NCBI RefSeq assembly: GCF_963678635.1
Contig: NC_087066.1
Span: forward strand, 44,009,624-44,073,623
Reading direction: 5' to 3'
From: Symsagittifera roscoffensis
Lineage: Eukaryota; Xenacoelomorpha; Acoela; Convolutidae
Length of the DNA: 64,000 nt
In this document: one piece after another, positions 28,640-40,609 of the stretch
Position numbering within the stretch: position 1 is the first letter of the stretch
How the letters are laid out: each line of letters begins with the position of its first letter
Made by a program: the position numbers and the translations under genes
Notes under the pieces: generated by a model
Told to the model about the DNA's origin: nothing
The model's database searches: none
Seen by the model: only the letters and a program-made list of their open reading frames with translations

Positions 28640-30575
28640 ATCCGATTCCAAAATTCTGATCGGCCGCTTTCTGAAGCAAGGCCTACTAGACGAACTTTTC
28701 ATTGAAGCCAAATCTCTGCAAGATAGACACCTAAAACAGAAAAATTGGGAAGAAAACGAAGAAACTAAAAAATTCGATAAACTAATGGGTGCAGGCAAAA
28801 TATCTGCTGCCATTGGCTGCCATTCAGACAAAAAAACAAAAGGAGCACTTGCCCTGAACGAAGTGGTTCAAGGAAAAACAGTCCATAGTATCCTAAAAGA
28901 AAAACAACCCCAAGCCAAAGCAGCGAAAATATTCTATATATCTTAGGTAAGTGAAGACATAATGCAAAACGAACCATCTTTGACAGTTCAAAAATCAACC
29001 CTGAAAACGCACAGAAGCCACGGTCCCTAAGGACTAGATGCATGCAAATGGAGGAGAAAGTTAACGCTTTTCAGCCAGTCATACATTGAGTTTCGCCTTA
29101 GAATGGCAAAACTATTCTATACAATAGCAAGTAAAATTCTCCCCCATGAAAACCTAACGGCGTAATTTTTGTGTCTTCTGATATCTCTGGACAAACATCC
29201 AGGAATACGGCCTATTGGTATAGGCGAGGTTCTGAAACCAATTACTGGCAAATCAACCAATCATTGTTTAAAAGTAGACCTTACAAATCTAGGAAAATAT
29301 CCCCAACTCTGTTTAAGCCAGAAGTGTGGAATCAAATATGCTATCCACAGCTTGAAGATTGAGTTTGAGAAACAAGAAATGGACGCCCAATGACTTATGG
29401 ATGCAGAAAATGCCTTCCTTTTGTCAATAGAGAACTTGCTCTAATAAATATTGAAGTTTTTGTCCGGTACTACAACATGCGCTGGTCAACTCATGTGACC
29501 ATCCCTCAAACTTATATGTCAGCAACACGGTTCTTACATCCACCGAAGGCACAAAGGAAGGTGATCCTCTCGCAATAGCTATTCACAGAGTGAGGATAAT
29601 CCGACTGATTGAGCTCCAACTAAAATAAAATGTCACCCAAAAAATGCTACGCTGCAGTTGATCTTAGGAGTCTCCATGCAATACTCGACAACCTGGATGT
29701 GCACGAAAAATCTTCGGCTACTTTCCAAGTGTCATTTCATCAAAAAGGAAAGCCATTGGCAATGCACCATGAAGGTAATTGAATACAAATTTTGAAATAC
29801 TTTATAGTCTTATAGTCTTTAAATTGGTTATAGGAACACATTAGCAAGCCATAAAAAAAGAAAGCGAAATCAAAGACAACTAACCTAACAATGAAGCTAA
29901 AACATCACCACAAACTGTCTACCCCTGCTAAACAAAGGGAAATTAAATAAACTAAGCTTTCGAACCAAAACAACTCTGAAAGCATTTAAGAAACTGGAAA
30001 AAAATTTAGATAAAAGTTAGGCAGCTGCTACTTTCTAGTTTTACTGGTAAAAACTATATAACCAATGAAGATCGCAGCTTTTTCCAGCAATTATGAGTGG
30101 TAACGAACCATTAGTGATCCATTAAAAAAAATATTCCAGAAGTGGCTGAAACGGATCAAACTCTGATAATACGAACATCAAAACATCAGAATCTCGAAAA
30201 ATCTAAAATTGTGGAAAATGGCTTATCAGAGAAGAAGCCGATAAAAAAATATAGTTTCTCATAAAGGAGCATTGAACTGGCTAAGCGTGCTACCCCATAA
30301 AGAATTACAAACTTTCCTCACCAAATCAGAGTTTTAAGATGGTTTACATCTGAGATATGGATGGGAACCACCGTATGCGCATGTGGACAAGCCTCTACAC
30401 TGTCCCTTTCTCCACACTGCCCCAAATGTGGATACACTCACCTATGACACAAGGAATTTCGTGATACCTTTGCGATTCTCCTGGAAGACGTATGGCAAGA
30501 TACTGAGATAGAGCCGAAACTTCAAGCTTCTAAATTCCTGAATGCCAATTCTATGGCCCCAATGGTGAAGGTAAT
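28640..30575 (+). pseudogene. Relic of a reverse-transcriptase protein (DKxPGxRPIGxGE type)
   Basis: Pieces in changing plus-strand frames follow one known protein layout. KLMGAGKISAAIGCHSDK (28.8 kb) is followed by HSILKEKQPQAKAAKI, then LKTHRSHGP and GLDACKWRRK. Next come SLDKHPGIRPIGIGEVLKPI (29.19 kb), MDAENAF with RELALINIEVF, EGTKEGDPLAIAI (29.55 kb), and CYAAVDLRSLHAILDNLD. Finally there is LRYGWEPP and a Cys/His block CACGQASTLS...HCPKC with FRDTFAILLEDVWQ (30.4-30.5 kb). The DA-N-F and EGTxxGDPLA blocks correspond to RT motifs; the region where YADD stands in relatives reads CYAAVD. At least six frame changes or stops make it dead. Proteins of this type are common in invertebrate genomes; I cannot fix the element class. 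Confidence 0.6.
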
Positions 30576-30984
30576 TGAGCAACAATGTTTTTTTTTACCG
30601 GAATCTGCTATCTATTAAAAAGCTAAATGAGAATTCATCAATCTCCCCACGGTTGAGTTTTCCTATTTTTCAGATTTTTCAACTTTCTAGGAAATGTTGA
30701 AGAGCAAGGAACGCGATGAAGACTCATATAGGTCTTGCTGATTTTTTTTCAGGAAAAATTTTGATGCACCTTTTGAGTTCAATAGAAATTTGTCTTCTGA
30801 AAGTGGCCTAAATAACAATCTCCAAGTACGAACGTTCAAATGGCGGGAAAACTCCTGAACGATTTCTAGTTTCGAAAGTGGAATTTGGTTTTTAGATTTT
30901 CAGCGGAATAAAAACTTTACCTGGTTATCCAGTTTTCTGAAGTTGGGTAGTGTTATCACAAAAGCGCCAGTTATAAGTAGTTCT

Positions 30985-31790
30985 GTAACATTCGCTCGGA
31001 AGTACATATCGACAGAAAATAAAGCTAGGTTGTAAAACGACTGGCTATCGTCCAATCACAGCTCTACTTGCTTTTAACCGTCTCTGCCAAAGTCAGTTCT
31101 TTGTGTGTTCCTTTCAACATCGGGTCGACAAAAACGTTACTGTTTCCGGCTTCGGCCAGAACGATCAGATTAACTTAAGGCGAAAATACATGCGAAAATA
31201 GTGAGCTCATGGCTGGGTCTCAGTATCCCCAGACGACGCGGTCACTCGTAAAAACAGGGCTGCTACTTTTTTGTTATGTTACAATTGTTTTTGTTCAGTA
31301 TATGAAAATCATCATTCCCATCGGAGATGGATCAACCCCTTCCCTCAATTCCTAGCTTCTCATACTCTGAAAATGAATTTTGTATCATTTAAATTCAACT
31401 CAGGACATTTCGCGAAGAGCTGTCTTATCTCTTTTCGGAAGGCTGGTCACGTCGTCCCAACGCCCTCCTGGTTCTCGGGAATCGCTTTGTAACGATTGTA
31501 GCTGCACAATTGTTACAACTACTCTCTCGTTCGACTTGTCTGTCCTTACGAATTTGTTGTTTTGTTTGTTCACGTTATCAGTTGTCGCGAAAAATAAAAT
31601 TGCTACGTGTCTTCAACGACCAAATCGAAAACTTTAAAATTTGCATGTCTGGCCAGTTTAATCATTCCTGATTCGTGTAATTGTCCAATTAGCACCATTA
31701 ACTCATCAAAACCGCCAATTCTTTCACTCAGATGCTACAATAAACTTCGCATTCGAAATGCATTTTGAAGGCATTCTGGTCGAATGTCAC
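30985..31790 (+). repeat. Dispersed repeat, copy 1
   Basis: Starts GTAACATTCGCTCGGAAG and ends GGTCGAATGTCACA, as do copies at 32063 and 60203, but it is more diverged and its second half differs. It includes AGTGAGCTCATGGCTGGGTC and TCAGTATCCCCAGA. The start of a possible Gag-like frame (MDQP..P) comes near 31328. A GHFAKSC sequence near 31410 recalls half of a CCHC zinc knuckle. Probably a fragment of an LTR or other retroelement, but this rests on short motifs only. Confidence 0.55.
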
Positions 31791-32062
31791 ATTCTTGAAA
31801 TTCGACATTTGAGGTTTTTTCAACGAAGTCATTGTTTTTTATGTTTACTTGCATTCCTTCCGCTTTTTCAATCTTCGATTGGCTATATTTTTGATTTTCG
31901 TGTTGTTTTATGTGCTTATGTCACCAAGAATAAAAAAGCAACCCAAAAGTGGGATGCTGTCAGAGTTTTCCCATTGTTCTTGGCTTTCCTGTTGCAACAA
32001 ACTCATTTAGAGCATGCGGGTCTAGGACAACAAGCCGACCGGACTTCAAGCCGAAGGTACTT

Positions 32063-32944
32063 GTAACATTCTCCTGGAAGATACATATCGACGGAAAATA
32101 AAGCTAGGTTCTAAGACGTCTGTCTAACGTCTAAACAGAGCTCTACATATTTTCACCGTCTCTACCAAGCCAGTTCTTTTGGTGGTCTTTCTAACATCGG
32201 GTCGACAAAAACGTAACTGCGTAACGTATTTAAATGCAAAAATAGTGAGCTCATGGCTGGGTCTCAGTATCCCCAGACCACGAGGTCACTCCTAAAATCA
32301 AGGCTACTACTTTTTATTGAATTATTATTGTTTTTGTTCAGTAGATAAAAATCATCATCTCCATCTAAGATGGATCAACCCTTTCCCCCAACGCCTAGCT
32401 TCTCATCCTAGCAAAATGAATTCAGATGTTAATTAAATTCAATTCAGGACATAATAGGGTAGCTAAAACTTGTATAAAATGCTAAGAGTTTCAGTCCCGA
32501 GACCCCTCCGGACTCTTGAATCCGGGGAAATAAGACTCTTATTCTCCTTCCGGAAGGCTGTCTTCCACCCTTCTCAGTTGTTCGCAACGGCCTTGCAACT
32601 ATTGTAGCGACACAATAGTTGCAACTCGGAGCGGTCTCTGTTACTTCTGTTTTTCTCTGATTCCGATCCTCAGTTTTTTTGTTGTTATCGTCGTCGCAAC
32701 TAATGTTGTTGTGTGTATTTCAGTTTCTTTCTCCAAAATGGCCATTTCTGACGTTTCTTAGAATTGTTACGTCATCAATTCGGATTTTTAATATTTACGA
32801 ATTTCCGAATCCTTCAGCCTTCACGATTTGTCCAATCGTTCGAATAACGCTCTTATTCCTTCACAACCGCCAATTCGGAAGGTTTGCTGCTAACAACTCG
32901 AAATTGCTGCGTCTGCATTTTGGCCCATTCTGGTCGAATGTCAC
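32063..32944 (+). repeat. Dispersed repeat, copy 2
   Basis: Nearly the same as copy 3 at 60203-61112 over its full length; less like copy 1. Contains GAGACCCCTCCGGACTCTTGAATCCGGGG, here broken by one base, and CAACTATTGTAGCGACACAATAGTTG, a long inverted repeat at about 32593-32618. The MDQP frame start is followed at once by a stop. Confidence 0.65.
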
Positions 32945-33850
32945 ATACTCCCCGGACAGTCCGGTCAATGTCCTCATTGAATCTCGCAATGTTCGTAAAA
33001 TTGGTACAGTGTCATCGAACAGAATTTACAAAATGCACGAAATAACTTTTATCCCCGTCATATGGACTCACTGCAGAATATAAATGGCATCATACTTTAT
33101 CACTATAGCCTTCAAATTTTTTCACTAATCTGCACATTGAGGATATGACCTAAGATAAAAACATCTTTTCTGACTTCCAATGTCAATGTCCTGACTTAAA
33201 ATTTTTTCTCCTAGATTTAAAAAGATGTTGGCTTGCAGGACAGTCCTGCCAACCAACAAGCTAAAACTATCCTATTATGCTTCTTCCCTTCGGAAATCTT
33301 GCTTGTTATTGTCCTGAATATTATAACTAAGAAACTCTGTGGTTAGAAAGAACAATGAAACAATCTCCCTCTTCAAGAGATTACCCAAGCCTTCCATGTC
33401 ACCACAAAGTGATCAGTTCTCCTAGTTGATTAAAAACAGTCATGCAGGCTGGAATATTTAAATATACTCTTTACTCAAGCCTTTCTAAATAAGGAGTAAG
33501 TGTCTCTAAAGCCACTAACTAAAATCAAAATGCAAATTTATAAATGCAACAAATTCTTTAATGTTCAAAACTCAACTAAATGTTTCAGTTTTCAATTACA
33601 ACTTGGTTGCTTGGTTTCTCACTTGAGTTTTTTCACACACATAAAACAATTCTGAGTTTCAACTTCTTCTTCTTCGTCACTCCTTTGTTTCTCTTCTTTT
33701 CGTCGTTTAGAACTTCTAAAACTTCTAAATTCTTCTAATTTTTTTTCTTTTTGCCTCTTGTTCTTTTGACCATTTGTCAATGTTCCATCTCTTCCTCCTG
33801 TGACACTGACTCTGCACTTTCAGTCTCTGTGTCTTGCAACACATCGTTAG
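32945..33850. other. Non-coding; one strong hairpin
   Basis: No gene seen. GTTGGCTTGCAGGAC-AGTCCTGCCAAC at 33227-33253 is an inverted repeat with a 3-nt bulge. The stretch next to the X frame (33600-33800) is a pyrimidine-rich TTCTTCTTC tract, which read on the minus strand is a basic Lys/Arg-Glu run after the end of X. No LTR was identified here. Confidence 0.4.
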
Positions 33851-36707
33851 CTATTCTGCGCTGTTGGAAGCAGTCCTCCAACACTTCTGCTCTTCTACCC
33901 TCTGTTTGCAACAAGGTAGGGGATCCACGTTAGATTCTCTGTTTCGGCAGAAGCTGTTGTGGAGACACAACGTCACGTTTCTCTCCAAATCTTCCTTCAA
34001 CATCTCTTCCTTCTCCTTTCCACTACGTTCACTCGTCCTGGAAATTTTTTTCACAGCGGTAGTCACTGCATTCCGATGAGTCACGAAAGCTCGCTTGAAA
34101 GCTCCTGCTCCAATGTTCAGTTGATATCCACTGTATACTCTGCCGTGCTTCGACATATGCTTTTTGGCATATTCGTACAACCATGCAGTCATGTTAGCTC
34201 TGAACCATGGCATCAATCGTCTTCTCGCCCATATCTTTTTCACTTCCATCGGAATGTTTAGAATCTTGCACATTGTCTCAAAAAGATCTAAATCTTTTAG
34301 ACAATCCAATTTCTGCAACTGTTCTCTCGTCGGTGCCTCCTGTCTATTGTTTTCTCTCACATGAGCCTCCAGCCATCGTATCGCCATCATAACTCTCACT
34401 ATCACTATCGTAAAGGGCCGTGATGAGTCTGGTAAACCCATGGAGAGCAGCTCTCCAGAGTCCCAGATCAACACCAGATTACTACGCTCGGGATACCACC
34501 AGGTCTGCAGCAAGCAGTGGCAGGGAAACTCGTCATGTGTCAACATGATGCTCCTCCAATTACGTTTTCCCGAAGCCTCCAGTAATGGTTCCACTTCCAT
34601 CATCACTCAGTGGACTTCATCATTTTCGTCTACTGTATTGTAATCTGTAACGGTTGATCCTATCTGTTTCTGTCTTTCAAAGTCACTGAAGTTCCCACTC
34701 ACGTATCCCATGAACTTCCTTCCCAGTATCGATTCCAACTCCTCCTTTGTTCTCTCTGGAACTGCTGAGAACATCTTACATAGCAACTCGTAAGATTTTT
34801 TGGACATTCTCGTTAGTCTCACACACTTTGGCACTGAGAAGGCTTGATCCACGATCGTTCTCGTACTCTTTACATCCACAGCTACAAAATGCACCGGGTA
34901 TCTGCTCTTGCACATTGGAGCCAGTGTCGATCCCACCAAATATCGTGCTCCTGATGGTCTACATTAAGTCTCACTATGTCTGATGTTCATTTCCGCCTCG
35001 ATCGCTTCCCTCCATTTTCCTATGTGCTTCTGCTCAGTTTGCAAAACTCCTGGGAACACTTCTACACTGATGGCTGTGACCATCTCATGTCTCTTTTCTA
35101 GATTCAATAGTGACTCTTAAGAACCAGACGTGCTGTAGAATCCTAGTGCAGTCACTAGATTCACCTCGGTTCCTCCATGGCAATCTGCAATCAGTTCCGT
35201 TTCCGTCCTTGCTTTCATCACGACATTCCCAAACAATATCGTCAATTGCTTGTGTTGTCTCTCTAGGGTTTTCACACAATCCAGACCTCCACAAACGTGA
35301 CCCTCCAGTCCACGGACTTCCGCCAGACGGCTACCAGGCTTCATCCAGTCTTCTGGTCCCCAACCAGGCAACTCCACTTTGTCTTCCCCGTTGCTCCTAG
35401 AGGCTGTTATCATCACATTATATATGATGTTCAGGTCACGCAGGTTACAGTCTGCATTCAGCTCCCTCTGCATATCTTGTGTTGCCCGTAATATCGAGTC
35501 AGCATTGGGACTAGGACATCATGATGGTTTCATCAGTTCCCACACTACCATCAAGCTCGTTCTCAGTAGTTCATCTGAGAATCCCAACCCAAACTCCACT
35601 CTTTTGTCGGACTTTGATACGGAAGGTGCAGTCACCTCTTCTTCCATGACCAGTCCCAATTTGGTCTGCGGATTATTAGCGCTCTTAATCGTTACAATTC
35701 TCGACGTCCAGAATCTTAGCAACGCCGCCTGCTCGTAATCGAAGAAGCAATCACGTATGTCTTCACTCAGGAAAGGGTCGTACGCTATCCCTATGATTCC
35801 GGACACGAGGCTGTAGGACTTCTTCTTGATCGGTCCAGAGTACTCACTGGATTTCGGTAGTGCCCCCATAGATTTTTTAGTGAGTCTCAGCTCCTTGTTT
35901 GAAAATCTCCTGATTTCGTCTATCTTTCTCATGTGCTCTAACTCCTCAGGTTCTTTCATATTCACCCTCATCGGCTAGCTTTGATGCATCTCCAGCAGTG
36001 CTAGCAAAAGTAAGGCTTTTGCTCGTTCATCGCCCTCCCTCAACATCTTGACACAGGTGTTCAATGCTGGTACTGAAATCTGCTCTATCAGGAATCGAAT
36101 GAAACAGAGACCGTCTCTCCGCTTTGCGCACGCTACTGCCGCTCCCTCTTGGGTTATCAGATCCCTCAGGTTCGTCATAAGGAAAACTTTTTCTTCTTTT
36201 GACCTTTTCCTTTCTTCTATATTCCCCGCGAGTTAATCCCATCATGCACCAGGCGAACCTCAGTTGTATTTCGGTTCTTACGTAGGGTACTGCCATGAGA
36301 GCGTGTGTTCTCGGCGCAGTCCTCATTTCCTCTTCGAAGTACTTCAACGCCACTGCTTTCCATGGAAGGCTTACTAACTGCTCGATCGTTTCCGCCTGCA
36401 TTTCAGACGACGCTAGAGTTCCGTACGCCTTCTGCTTGAGGGTGTTGCCTCGCAACATCGTCTCCAGATAACCTTCCATGGCCATTTTGTCTTCCAGAGC
36501 CATCACATACCCTCTAGCCGAGTTTCGGTATTCTAACATCGCCATGTATTCACCGGCGGGTTCATCTATTGACACAGTCTCCGACACTGTCAGTCCGTTA
36601 TACTCCACTGGTACTAGTTGTCCTGCGACACTTCCCTTTCCGTGGTTCATGGGAGATGGTTTAAAGTCTTTCATTGTGCTTTCTCCACATTGGATAATCA
36701 TTTCCAT
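33851..36707 (-). pseudogene. X polyprotein, C-terminal part, broken by stops
   Basis: A 226-codon frame opens at 36707. Near 36190, at an A-rich run, coding sense moves to another frame that then stays the same down to 33851. It is interrupted by five stops: TAG at 35975-35977, TGA at 35519-35521, TAA at 35117-35119, TAA at 34964-34966 and TGA at 34607-34609. Segments between the stops are ordinary protein-like sequence (PFLSEDIRDCFFDYEQAALL, YPVHFVAVDVKSTRTIVDQA, WYPERSNLVLIWDSGELLSM), so this was one continuous protein. No domain is recognised. Four of the five stops fit a single C-to-T change from Arg or Gln codons. The tail ends in a Cys- and Lys-rich stretch. Confidence 0.65.
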
Positions 36708-38421
36708 TTCTAATTTCTAAGGTTGCTCCAGTCAGAGTGCGGTCACTCCTTTTGGACTTGTAACCTATCGACTTTATCCCTGCCATGAGAATGGATGGCA
36801 CCATCGCTATATCGGTTAACATTCTGTCCGTGCCAGGTAATTGATAATCACCTTGTCCCAAATCCATGGCCTCTTCGACTCGTTTTCGTTTCGCTGAATT
36901 GACAGCTTTCATTGATATCTCTGATTCTACCTTCGTCTTTCCTACTCTCCTCGGCATCACTTTGCTGCCTAACTTCATCTTCATCTCGTTGATCTTATAA
37001 ATCACAAATTTCGATCGCATCGTTCCCCTCCTGGTTCTTGACAGATATACCACCTCTCCTTCATCATCCTGCGGTGTCATCTTGATGGGAGAGTTCGCCT
37101 CACTTTCATCATTGGCTGAGTCAATCAACAACTCACTCAATCTCCCTTCACACTCATCAAGTTTGTCAAGGACTTCCCGCATCAATGGTCGGTTGAGACC
37201 TATTTTCAAAATGGACTGGATCCCATAGCTCTGAACCACTGTCCAGATTTCTTCCATGAACGCCACTCTGTCCAATCTACATCCCGTCCTACTTTCATGG
37301 TCTCGATGATGTACTTCCCACTCTTCTTCGAGCAACGTTCCCAAGAAAGGTACTCTGGCTGAGCCCTCTATTCTTCTTCTCTTAGGTGATTCCATAAGGA
37401 TTCTTTGTTCGTTATTTCTCGAATTGCCAGGAGAGCTGCTCTCCGGCAAAATCCTTTTCATTTCTGTAAAGGCTGATGGAGGTTCCAGTGTCGAAGTGCC
37501 TTCATCTGCTGGCTCAGTCGCCTCCAACTTATCCGGGTTGTTCTCAAGATCACTGAGGAAATTGAAATCCAGGCTCGATATTCCTCCTGTCGATGCCCTG
37601 TCGTCTTCCCCACCAGCTTGACATACATCTTGTTGCATGGGTTCTTCCGCTTGACGGCTTCCTCCCTGTCCGTCATCTCCTTCTGACATATCCTTCTTCG
37701 AGCTTGAGGGTCCTTGCTTTTCATTGTCGGCCCCTTCCGGAAATTTCGGTATGATCAGTGTGCCAGCTGATCCATCTTCCTCTTCTCCATGGACCACTTT
37801 GACTTCCTCACAGCCGATGGGTGCTAGGAAGGTTCTCGCCTGCAGCGTTCCTCCTACTTTCAATTCCGGTTTTACACTAGTCAGGATCAAGGAGGCCTCA
37901 GACAGTTCGGTCCTGCCTCTCATCTTCATAGGCGCTAAGCCTAATCCCGCCCATTCCTCGTCAAATCTTCCAGGCTTGGGAGTCGCGGCGTTGCTTATTC
38001 GCCTTCTCGTCGCTTGATCCGTGTAGGCAAATCGTGTGTACTGTAACACGGCGGCATTCCTCTCCACAAAGTATGGATCCATCGTTCCCACGAAATTCCC
38101 TATTCTCCTTTCATTGGTTTCAAATGCTCTCAACCTAGGAGTTTGTACCACGGAGACTGCTCCGAGCAACATCCTTCTTATCAGAGGGAATTCAGGGATT
38201 TCTTCCGGCAGCTTCTCGTAATCACCCCAATCTCTCGTCTCTTCTCTCACCTTGTGATATGCTGCAGTGAGACGAGGAACTCTGGTTATCTCACCATTCG
38301 TCTTATCATAGGGTCTCAGATTCCAAAGCTTCGGCAACACCTCGATGTGTCCTCTCTCAACTTCTCCCATGCGATCACGGAAGTGATTGTCAAAATTGAT
38401 AACCGTCATAGCCAAGCTCAT
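36661..38421 (-). pseudogene. X polyprotein, middle part (586 codons open)
   Basis: The open frame begins at an ATG that overlaps the previous stop as ATGA; the doubled AT in AACATATGAGC suggests a 2-bp insertion that split one frame in two. It ends in a TAA that overlaps the next segment; one extra T near 36705 would explain that break. Residues ~1-190 look globular (PHE/Trp/Tyr spread evenly), ~190-330 are acidic and Ser-rich, then a basic KRRRIEG patch is followed by a helical region ending near 420 (VFMEEIWTVVQ-like). Nuclear targeting is conceivable from the basic patches (PKRRRIEG, KRKRVEE). No homologue recognised. Confidence 0.6.
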
Positions 38422-40310
38422 ATGTTCTCATAGCCAAGCTCAGATAGGTTAGTAGGGGCATCCGTGGCTTTCCTCGTGTCCAATTTTCTCACCTTCTCTC
38501 TCATCTGCTCTGGACAACGTGTCAGCTTCATTAATCTTCCCAAGTTTCCCTGGGTAATCGCAATCAACGTTAGAAGCCCATCTAACCGCAGGTTCTGAAC
38601 TCCTTCGGTGAGCAGTACCGCCGGTCCCTTCACGAAACTCTCCGCTCTAAACGTCACGAACAAGGCTAGTAGCTCCACAATCGATACTTCCACTACTGCT
38701 TGGAGGAATTCCTTTATCAAGTAATGAGAAATTTTCGGGTAAACTTTCGCCAAGAAGGGCGCGGTCCATCCGGCTCCCAACTCTTCCAGCATGCTATCTG
38801 TTTGTTCAAAACCTTCTTCCCCCTTCACTTCCTGGGTCCAGAAGGTTTCCAAGGTAATCTGGCACATTCTATTCACAAACTCAGCTGTCTTTTCTTCAGC
38901 ATTTTCCGCTATGTTCACCTCCTTCAACAAGTAGGCATGGATTTTCTTAATCATTATGGAGACTTGCTCAAAAGCATCTGCACCCACTGCCGCTACTCGA
39001 GGACTTATATGTAACCACTGATTGGCCTCCGGTTTGGTCCTCAAAACCATTGCCTCCAAATTAGCTCTAGTCTTCCTTCTCGCTTTTTCACCTGTCACTT
39101 CCATTGCTCGGAACCATAAGTCGTTCGATATCGCTATGAGCACTCGACGATCGTCGTCTATTCCCGGTTTAAGTTTGGGCTATCGACTGAAATTGGACAG
39201 TTCCAACCCCAGCATCTCATCCAACACTAACGTGTGCAGCGCATGGTCCTTGAATCCTCTCATCGCGTTCGAGATATCTGACCACATCGCAGGTAGTTCA
39301 GCCCAGAGTGGTATCAGGTTCTCCATTTCTATCATGCGATTTGGGGCTGATATGATCACATCGTATTTCCCTTCCGAAAGCAAGGTCACGATCGCATACA
39401 CGAATTTCAATCCATCCGGGAGACATGCATACCCCGGAGACAGCGCGAACACTACTCTCGGTGTCACCTTGGTGAACGACCCCTCCTTCGTCGCATCCAC
39501 CACTTCACCCATTGACTCCAGGATATCCTTTATTGCTGGCCACACAGCATTTTCTGCCTTTGTAGGATCTCTGAGTCTGCTCCGAAAACCTCTACTGGGC
39601 AAGTGTTCATTGATGCCGGCAAACACGATCGTGACTGGGTTCATGTCCGTCTGTCTTTGTACCCCTATTGCCAGAGATACGGCTTGCAGTAAGTCCGGGT
39701 CGAGCGCTGCCAGCATTATGACATCCGGCCAAAACAGAGACTTGGAAGTGAACACGAACTCTGAATTCGCTACTATCATTATCTTGGCCTTCCTCATTTC
39801 TGCTTTGCCGTACGCGGCAAAGATGGTCTCATCTTTCTTTATCGCTTTCAATCCGCCGTACCTTTGGACGTCACCATCTTGACTCACTTGTTTCGTGTAT
39901 GTTCTATCTTTCACATGACCTGGGGGTGAGCCCAACTGCCTGAACATCTTCACATGTTGTCCAATCGGCGCCCTCGTTACTAGAAATCTTCCAGGTCTCT
40001 CTTCTCGATTCCCTTCGTCGTGATTTAGTTTCACGTCTTGTAACGGTCGGGCGTTCACTGGTCGCATTGTGTTGTTAGAGGGCAGTCCCTCTAGGTCAGC
40101 AAATCTCAAGGCCGTCGTGGAGCTGAAGTTAATGCCAGCGGTTATCAACCAGTCTACGCCTGTTATCGAGTACAGTCTACTGACGGATAGCCTCGCTCCA
40201 TTCAGCATCCTCCTGGCATCCTCGATGAAGCTCACCCTCTGGAGATCCAGCTTCATTAGTTCGTCCTTGTACACATGCCAGGGAGATGGTATGGGCCTTG
40301 ACCACATCAA
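38418..40310 (-). pseudogene. X polyprotein, N-terminal part
   Basis: Two open segments, 40310-39180 and 39143-38418, lie in the same frame and are separated by one TAG at 39180-39182 (SNFSR-stop-PKLKPG). The first contains IMIVANSEFVFTSK, FWPDVIMLAALDPDLL, VTIVFAGINEHLPSRGF and VVFALSPGYACLPDGL. The alternation of strands and small residues resembles an alpha/beta sandwich of SGNH type, but no catalytic set is evident. The second is helix-rich (AENAEEKTAEFVNRMCQIT). The first segment matches the relic at 1-500. In-frame ATG lies at 40305-40307; the frame is open a little further upstream. Confidence 0.6.
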
Positions 40311-40609
40311 CGAGCCTCTATTCGGGGGTCTCTCCTCTCAACTGGCACTTGTCGTCTCCGATCTCGTGTCTGATCTAGACGTGCTAGTTGTCTCTTCCAT
40401 CGGGTTGACAGGCCCTAGTCTTCTCCTAGGATGAATGTTCCTCCTCACCGGCGCTTCTCCCAGTCGATCTTGAACGTCTGTTCTTTGACCTGGTTCACTA
40501 GAGCTCTGCTGTTTCTATTTCGTGACGGCCGGGACCGTCCCCAAGCGTGTTTCCAGGCTAGGAGGCACAAAGGTGGTAATCACCATGTCATTCGATGTTC
40601 CTTCCTCCT

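Noticed and set aside
35975-36190. Reassigned stop codons (alternative genetic code) to explain interrupted frames
   Set aside because: TAA, TAG and TGA all occur as interruptions in the old element, while the young LTR element ends its frames normally with TGA and TAA. Decay is the simpler reading.
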